Source: Nemertoderma westbladi
Taxonomy: Eukaryota; Xenacoelomorpha; Nemertodermatida; Nemertodermatidae
Assembly (NCBI GenBank): GCA_032718475.1
Contig: JAUCBJ010000761.1
Span: 1-40,472 of the forward strand
Direction of reading: 5' to 3'
DNA length: 40,472 bases
Numbering within the stretch: position 1 is the first letter of the stretch; each line of letters opens with the position of its first letter. The notes under the pieces were generated by a model. It saw only the letters and a list, made by a program, of their open reading frames with translations, did not search any database and was not told where the DNA came from. Position numbers and translations under genes: made by a program. This document shows, piece by piece, positions 29,871-37,100 of this stretch.

Positions 29871-31075
29871 AACCAAGTGTGCCTCCTGGGTTAGGTTACC
29901 TAACACTGGTAGAGGAGCATCCAGTATAGACAGTGTGGGGCGTGTATCATCTCTGTTGCAGATGCGTGCATACTCAAGCCTTTGCCTTCATTGGTGCCCT
30001 AGGCGCTATAGCCCTCAATGACTTATTTAGTTGACGGGGCTTACCAACCCACTCTTGATCAACTAAATAATGAATAGGGTAAGTGCTTATCAGGCCTGCC
30101 CTACTGGGCTGACAGCTACAGGTAGTACCACATTACTGCCATAGTAGGAACTGACTGATCATTTACTAACAAAATTTAATGATTCTGGCAGTAGAAGGTT
30201 ATTCTAACCAAAACAATAAAAGAGAGTCACGAACTTAGGTTACATTTTCATATTTCCCATTCTCGGTAGTGGTTATCGGCTGTCGTCGGCGTAGCGTTTA
30301 CACCCCGGATTGTATGCTACTAACAAATGTTCAGAATCCTGATTATGGATTAGGGTAAACAATCAACGGAGTGGCAATAGCAGTATGGAATTGCGTTAGA
30401 TTTCTTCGTTAAACAGCCTTGCAGTTCCAGTTCAGATCAAACCTTGGCTGACAGCTTGACATCCGTCTATCGCATAGCATCCGTCATTTGATTGAATTAA
30501 CGTTGCAATAGAGTGTGCATTATAGGCAAGGCAAGTTAATACTGTAATATAAAGAATAGAACAACTAATACTGTAATATAGTAGTATTATAGTATAGGCC
30601 TAGAAGTGCAGTATAGTACTGTAGCTGCAGTAGGCCTAATGCAGTAGTGCTATGGTTATAAATGGCAGAATATGGAATAGTTGTAGGCCTACATCAGTTC
30701 ATCCAATGAAAACTGAAAAGCGAAAAATGAAACATTCAATTTCCATTTTAATCAAATGAGGAGGCGTTAAAACATCTTAATTTCAAGCAGCCACTGATTG
30801 GCCAGCCAAATGGCCTACCAATCATATAGCGCTTGAATTAGGTGCTTTTAACAGCAATAAGTATGCCATTAGAGATTGCTAATTTCAAGTGGATGATGAA
30901 GATGTTGGCGGGAGGTTTAAAAATAATTGACTGACATTCATGTGAGATACCTTCTTTATATAAGGAGAGCAGTGTTGGCAAGTGTAGCAGGTACCTTTAT
31001 GTTTTATGTTCCGGCTCCCTGTTCCTTTAGATAAAAACTTCCCAACCCGATGGCATCTATTCCCCCCTCCACTTA
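29871..31075. other. Intergenic DNA, possibly LINE 5' UTR at its left end
   Basis: No gene. A 12-bp perfect inverted repeat, TTATTTAGTTGA at 30023-30034 and TCAACTAAATAA at 30059-30070, could form a stem-loop. A repeat motif CTAACCAAAACAATAAA is at about 30197, also seen near 33160. TAGGCCTA palindromes lie at 30595, 30631 and 30684. Confidence 0.45.
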
Positions 31076-31426
31076 TTATACGACGTAAAGGACGAAGATT
31101 GAAGAAGTAGCCTCCTCAAATACACTTTTCCAAGTATCGAAACCGGAATTCGAGGATAATGATCTTACGGAAACTTGAGGATCAGCTTTATGTTTCTTTC
31201 TGATATGATCCCCCAAAGAATTTATGTTTTTAAAAAGTTTTCCAGGAGAATAGTTGCATTGATACGCCATAATATTCCTATAAGGTATATACTGGCAGTT
31301 CATTTGGAATTGTTTTATTGGCATCAAAATATGAAAACAATGCGAAAGTAAATGTGTGGTATGGAGTATAGACAAACACCGATCCAGAAGAAACAAATTT
31401 GCACTTAATTTAAGACGAACTTGCAC
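31076..31426 (-). pseudogene. Degenerate C2H2-finger-like transposon protein fragment
   Basis: A 116-codon frame. Its middle reads CNYSPGKLFKNINSLGDHIR followed by KKH, like a C2H2 zinc finger that has lost its second Cys, and its end (FDTWKSVFEEATSS) resembles the F..WK..EE.T start of MULE/FLYWCH-type transposase proteins. Both resemblances are weak. It is probably a remnant of a mobile element. Confidence 0.3.
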
Positions 31427-32149
31427 ATGAGATTACTAGTTCGAGTGTTATACTAAAATATAAGTGAAATATGATGTTGGGGATAGCCCAAGAGACAATG
31501 TCTCGTTTCCATGGGCGTCCCCTGGAAATACAGTAGTTTAAAATTAAATGAAAGAACATACATTAAAATATCACGCGGATTATAAAATATTTTACTTAAA
31601 ATTCCAACAAAATAAAGATTTAATAAAATGAGTTAAATAAAAGGTCTTACTGTACATTAAAAGTATAAAGATTTAATAAAAAGAGTTGGTATAAAATAAG
31701 CGTATAATATATATAATATAAATAAATAAATAGAAATCGGCAAAGAGGCAGATATTTTGGCGACACACGTAATTTTGGATTGTTTAAAATATATTAAAAT
31801 AATTACACGGATTGAAGCATTAAAACATGACGGACATTATGGTGGACAGTATAGGTGGACAAATTCGTATGTAAATAAAAGGCCACTTAAGTATTATGTA
31901 CATGTGTATAGTCATTATGTAAAAGAAAATAAAAATAAAAAGAGGGCACTTTTGATATGAAAAAAAAAGAAATAATTTAAAAAATAATGTAAAGATGTAA
32001 TTTAAATTAGAATAAAATATAGAGTTAGGTAGTTGATGATTAGTACGTAAAATAAGTAAAAAAGGAGGAATCGACAGTTTTTATTGGATATTATTAATGG
32101 TGACTAACGATATTATTAATGGTGACTATTTTTACTAAAGTATTTGGCC
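31427..32149. other. AT-rich intergenic DNA
   Basis: Very AT-rich, with an AAGATTTAATAAAA(A/T)GAGTT motif twice (near 31615 and 31667). A 67-codon frame at 31757-31960 shows no similarity and I leave it out. Confidence 0.4.
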
Positions 32150-32340
32150 CGATTCGTTGTTAACTAGCTGTTCTAGGAAGTACTCTTTGAATGTGTGTTT
32201 GAAGGTTTCGACACCTTTGATTTCCTTGAATACATTCGGTAGTTTATTTCATAGACGTGGTCCTGAGTATGAGAAAGCATGTGACCCCGATACCGTTCGA
32301 TTTTGATGGATTTGCGTGTGGTAAGTTGGGTTACGCAGGT
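32150..32340 (-). pseudogene. CR1-like LINE reverse transcriptase C-terminal fragment
   Basis: On the minus strand it encodes SGSHAFSYSGPRL, a stop, then NKLPNVFKEIKGVETFKHTF and KEYFLEQLVN. This matches the conserved C-terminal tail of CR1/Jockey-type reverse transcriptases, where the sequence before the N is normally a Trp; here TGG has become TGA. Only this tail remains. Confidence 0.7.
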
Positions 32341-32471
32341 GGTGAGAGGGCTTGCGCAGATAGATAGGTGCTGAGTGGTGCCGAATGTTGTGCATCTGTG
32401 TTATTTTTTTGGTGGGTCCGCTCGGTAGTCGGCAACCAGTTTGTCAAAGTTCCTTTCCACTCTCTAGATTG

Positions 32472-32506
32472 AAAAGGCCCCAAAAACGGCACTTTTGGGG
32501 CCTTTT
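32472..32506. repeat. Perfect 14-bp stem-loop
   Basis: AAAAGGCCCCAAAA (32472-32485) pairs perfectly with TTTTGGGGCCTTTT (32493-32506) across a 7-base loop. No function can be assigned; a bacterial-type terminator makes no sense here. Confidence 0.85.
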
Positions 32507-32649
32507 TGTCTTTGTGTATAAAATGGCCCCAGCTCAATTTCAGTCAAAATTGCTTGTTAGCATTGGATGCATCCATGAATTGAACCGATTTACAAAATTT
32601 GAAATTGTTAAATAAATAGCCATTTTGTAGATGACCCCTGCAACAGGCT

Positions 32650-32685
32650 GAGATAACTCCCCAGTCGACTACTGGGAAGTTATCT
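32650..32685. repeat. Imperfect 16-bp hairpin
   Basis: GAGATAACTCCCCAGT and ACTGGGAAGTTATCTC are inverted repeats matching at 15 of 16 positions around a short GTCGACT-centred loop. The CTCCCCAGT element is shared with the minisatellite downstream. Confidence 0.7.
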
Positions 32686-32845
32686 CCCCAGTACTCCATT
32701 GATGACTACGTATCTATGACTACGCATCTATGACTGTGGAACACCTCCTATCCCTCAATCCTGACCCTATTTCCGACACACTTGCCCGTGGCTAATCAAC
32801 TGTTGCCTCACTCTCAAAGAAGTTCCCTCTACATTTGGTCATACA

Positions 32846-33050
32846 GTGACATCAAGTATCTGTAAAGGAAAGGGTCGCTCCACCCTAGAACATACATCAT
32901 ACAGGCCTGTCTCCTCCATCAGCCTACTAGCCAAAGTGCTAGAACATATCCTTCTAGCTGACTACCTAAACAAATTGACCTCACATGGGAACCAAACTGC
33001 CTTCAAGAGAAAACACAGCACTGATATAGTAATCGTTACATCATACTTTA
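32846..33050 (+). pseudogene. Second non-LTR reverse transcriptase fragment
   Basis: Encodes a finger-region stretch of an RT: SYRPVSSISLLAKVLEHILL, then LNKLTSHGNQTAFKRKHSTD, matching the YRPIS...KVLE and FR..HST consensus of CR1/L2-type elements. It breaks off before the catalytic motifs, where the palindromic minisatellite begins. Upstream sequence back to about 32740 may belong to it but is out of frame. Confidence 0.65.
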
Positions 33051-33059
33051 TGTCAAACA

Positions 33060-33440
33060 TGACTCCCCAGTCTTCTCAGCCTAGGCTGAGTACACTCCCC
33101 AGTTTTCTCCCTGGATTTCTTAATTAACGGAAAGGAGCAGGTTACAGTGGTGGGCTTTTCTAACCAAAACAATAAACGATAACTCAATAACATAGGTTTA
33201 CAGTCTTATTTTTGCAATATACGAAAATACCACAGGTACGGATATGAACTTAACTCAAGCAGTAATGTAAAAAAGGGAGTAATCTCTATCTAATGGGGAG
33301 TCACTCAGCCTATAAGGGAGTGTTCTAAGCCTAGGCTGACATAACTGGGGAGTGTTCCCAGCCTAGGCTGAGACAACTGAGGAGTGTTCTCAGCCTAGCC
33401 TGATATGACTGGTGAGTTAATTTCAAGAGGGAGTTATCTC
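33060..33440. repeat. Palindromic minisatellite, about 32-bp unit, interrupted
   Basis: Units around AGCCTAGGCT, flanked by GGGGAGTGTTC and GACAACT, occur at about 33296-33440 with a 31-32 bp period, and in the opposite orientation at about 33060-33115. Between them (33125-33290) lies unrelated sequence holding CTAACCAAAACAATAAA, like that at 30197. The array appears to have been split by an insertion. Confidence 0.7.
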
Positions 33441-33896
33441 AGCCTTGTACACACTCACTCTTTGGTGACCGTAAAGGACTTGCATAAAAGTAGGGCCTTC
33501 ATCGCCCCTCGCACCTTTACCGCCCCTGGACCTTACAAGTTCGATAAAGTTCCTGGGGCGATAAGGTCCTGCTTCGTTTTGGGAATAATCTGCTGTTATA
33601 TAATATGTCGATCTTCAGATGGATAGGGCGCTACACCTTAGCCCCCCCAGGTTAAAATACGAAGTAAAAAAAGGCTGCATAAAGTTCGCACTGTGTTGTG
33701 TTCCTAGGCAAGACAATTTAGACCCTAGTGCTTACACAAACCTAGTGGTACAATGTGAACCTGGGTCTGCTGGGGAGGCACCTGGGATTGGCTAGTGGAG
33801 TGTTCACTCTCAGGAGTTAGTGTGGTAACCTCGTGGGGGTGGCCTCCTTTTTTTTCTGTTTTCTGTTTTTAGTTTACCTTTTTTATCTTCCTGTAG
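33441..33896. other. Region upstream of the first visible annexin exon
   Basis: The initiating exon of the annexin should lie here or further upstream, but I could not identify it. GTTCCTAGGCAAGACAATTTA (about 33699) resembles a conserved SINE core. A long pyrimidine tract runs from about 33845 to 33893 into the splice acceptor. Confidence 0.4.
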
Positions 33897-34145
33897 GCGT
33901 TACCACCAATTAATAAACCATTCTCTCTGAGACTATCTGAACTACCGGCATACAATGAGTCAACGGTTGAAGGAATAGTTAAACCAATGGACCGGCACGC
34001 AATTGGTGGAGATTTACAACAACTTCATGAAGCACTATCTGATTCTGGCACAACCATTCAAGATATATTAGTGGAATTAGCCAGTAAAAGATCAAATGAG
34101 CAACGTCTTAAACTGGTTCATGGATATAGGAACGCCTACACTATG
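33897..34145 (+). CDS. Annexin exon A (repeat 1)
   Basis: Acceptor CTGTAG at 33896 after a long pyrimidine tract; an in-frame TAG directly before base 33897 shows the exon cannot extend upstream. 83 codons, phase 0 at both ends, donor ATG|GTAATA. Encodes the N-terminal tail from ALPPINKPF and repeat 1. Confidence 0.85.
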
Positions 34146-37100
34146 GTAATATAATGTTACCTGTTAATTATTCTAGTCTATAAGACAACATTTGCATTTA
34201 GTTAACATTCTGTACGGAAATTCTCAAAAGTTTTATTAGTATATAAATTTCCAATAGTCAATAAATAATAGCCTGGGTGCAGTACCAGTTCAATCATGTG
34301 GGGCGAGTCAAAACTGCGAGCAAAGTGTGCATCGAGAAAGTAGCCATACCGCCACTATGTTGTACGATTCCTATACTTGTTGTACAGGAGGATCAAATTG
34401 CATTGACTTTTTACCTAACTAACAAAAACTGTAATGTAAACAAAGTAAAAATTTTAAAGACCATATGTTCATAGTTCATCTAAAACTGCACAAGATTTAT
34501 GTTTATTATTAGGTCCGCGTAGCGAGACCTCTAGGATTGTTGTTGTTGGTGTTGTTAATTTCTCGTTAGGTTTTGGTATTAAGGATTGATACGGCCCCAG
34601 TGGCTCAGTTGGCAGAGCGTGGGACTTGGAATCTCTAGGTACCGAGTTCAATCCCCCATTCCGGTGAATGTTTTTTGTTGTAAGATTGGTAGTAAGCCAT
34701 TCAAGGAGACAGTTCATGCGTCAGTAGACGCGGACCTTTGCGCGATTTCGCGCTTGTTATTATGTTACTACTGTAGTACGCCGGCCTACAGTAATGTTAT
34801 TTCGCAGGATTTGATTGAAAGCTTACACTACCATCTACCCAACGATGGCTTACTAATCGATTTACTGTTCCATCAGCCAGCCAGCTCAGACGCAATGGCT
34901 GTACACGATGCCATTAAACAATCTCAGTTAGACTCCATTGTCATTGAGATTGTGTGTTCTAGAACAAGTCATCAAATCTCTAGTATTGCTCAATGTTACA
35001 AGCAAGGTTGGAAAACGACCGTTAGGCCTACTCATATATATTTACAATAATAGGCCTAATTGAAAACTACAGAAGTATTGATTCCATGACAGTTTCCTGA
35101 ATTCTAAAAATTATGAAATTTCAAGATGTTAATAAAATATGTTGGTTGCAGCTAATACAATATGATAAATTTGCTACATCGGTTATTAAAAACGTTATAT
35201 TTAAATCAATTAGAATATGGGCGATCGTTACTGACGTTATATTTAAATCAATTAGAATATGGGCGATCGTTTGTGACGTTATATTTAAATCAATTAGAAT
35301 ATGGGCGATCGTTACTGTACTGACGTTATATTTAAATCAATTAGAATATGGGCGATCGTTACTGACGTTATATTTAAATCAATTAGAATATGGGCGATCG
35401 TTACTGACGTTATATTTAAATCAATTAGAATATGGGCGATCGTTACTGACGTTATATTTAAATCAGTTAGAATATGGGCGATCGTCACTGACGTTATATT
35501 TAAATCAATTAGAATATGGGCGATCGTTACTGACGTTATATTTAAATCAATTAGAATATGGGCGATCGTTTGTGACGTTATAATTAAATCAATTAGAATA
35601 TGGGCGATCGTTACTGTACTGACGTTATATTTAAATCAATTAGAATATGGGCGATCGTCACTGACGTTATATTTAAATCAATTAGAATATGGGCGATCGT
35701 TACTGACGTTATATTTAAATCAATTAGAATATGGGCGATCGTTACTGTACTGACGTTATATTTAAATCAATTAGAATATGGGCGATCGTTTGTGACGTTA
35801 TATTTAAATAAATTAGAATATGGGCGATCGTTTGTGACGTTATAATTAAATCATTTAGAATTTGGGCGATCGTTTGTGACGTTATATTTAAATCATTTAG
35901 AATATGGGCGATCGTTTGTAAAAGATTGCACAAAGAAATTAGATGGATTTTACAAAGAGTTCATTGTAGCAGTGTTACTGGGGAGTAGAGATGATGTCAT
36001 TCAAACAAACAACGAGAAAGGAAGAAGGGTAAGTAAGATCTTTAGTTGCAAATAAAAAGTTGCATCTAATTAAGATAACATTATTTCAGTAAACGTTTGT
36101 TTTAGGAAACAAATGTTTGTATTTTATATTATTCGAATATGTAGCCCTACCATACTAAATAATTTAAAAAATGACATTTATCGAAGGTAACATCTTTAAT
36201 TTCGAGGAAACTGTTGTATTGTATTCTATTCAAAGTGGTAATGTAGCATTTAATTATGTGTGTAGGCCTACAGAATTTACTTTCAATATGTAATTGAATG
36301 ATTTAGGATGCTGAAGGGTTATATGCCATTGGGGAAGAGACATGGTCAACAGATGAAAGTATATTCAGTCGTATCCTGGCCACACGCAGTATCCCTCAGC
36401 TGAGAGTGGTATTCAGTGAATACTCTAAGATTGCACAAAAAGATATACTACGTAGTATTGATACCTGGATGGTGGGGGCGGCTAAGAAGGGATTAAAAGC
36501 ATTCGGTGAGTTATAAACCCAAAAGTAGTCGTGCAGGCCTAGTCATAAAATATTGGCATTTATTCATTTAATCGTTGTTATTATAAAAAAATGGTAAAAT
36601 TGTATTTTGAAATATTGTATTTCCATTTAAAATTAACCCCATTAATTTTTACCAAATAAAATTTCCAAATTTTCCCACAACTTAGTGTCCGTGAAAAACT
36701 TATAATAATTAATACCGTCAGAGCGGGTGACTTGGATAGGTTTTAGGTATTTCCGGGATGTTTTAGTGCACTTCCCATTAATGAATGGTCCTGAAATTAC
36801 AAATATATACCGAATGGCATCTTGTCTATCAAACCATTCACACTACACTTATCAGATATTACGTATTTGGCGGTAATGAGCTATCAAAAAAACTATCCAA
36901 GTCAACCTCCAATCGGCTGACTTGGATATTTCATATTTCTTTAAATAAAAATTGCTTTATACACGTTTGTAGATTCAGAACAAGTCAAATATTATTGTAA
37001 TCTTTAGCAAATAGACATAAGAAAGAACTATTTTGATTATGACTATAAAAAGTTAACAATTTAGTTCAGAATTTGTAAATTCATTCTTCACTCTGGGAAG

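Noticed and set aside
32472-32506. Rho-independent terminator or microRNA hairpin
   Set aside because: The host is a eukaryote, so a bacterial terminator has no meaning; a 14-bp stem is too short for a microRNA precursor.
34592-34670. Functional tRNA-Pro gene in annexin intron 1
   Set aside because: A and B boxes and a TGG anticodon loop are present, but the acceptor and T stems do not pair; recorded as a tRNA-like repeat only.
34586-35050. 154-codon frame taken as a complete gene
   Set aside because: Only 34808-35006 is coding; the rest is intron and tRNA-like sequence read through by chance.
35113-35845. Long frames of 150-156 codons made of 14-residue repeats
   Set aside because: They arise from the 42-bp minisatellite unit being a multiple of three; there is no start context or similarity, so they are not independent genes.
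35192-35918. CRISPR-like array
   Set aside because: The units are contiguous with no unique spacers and the genome is eukaryotic.
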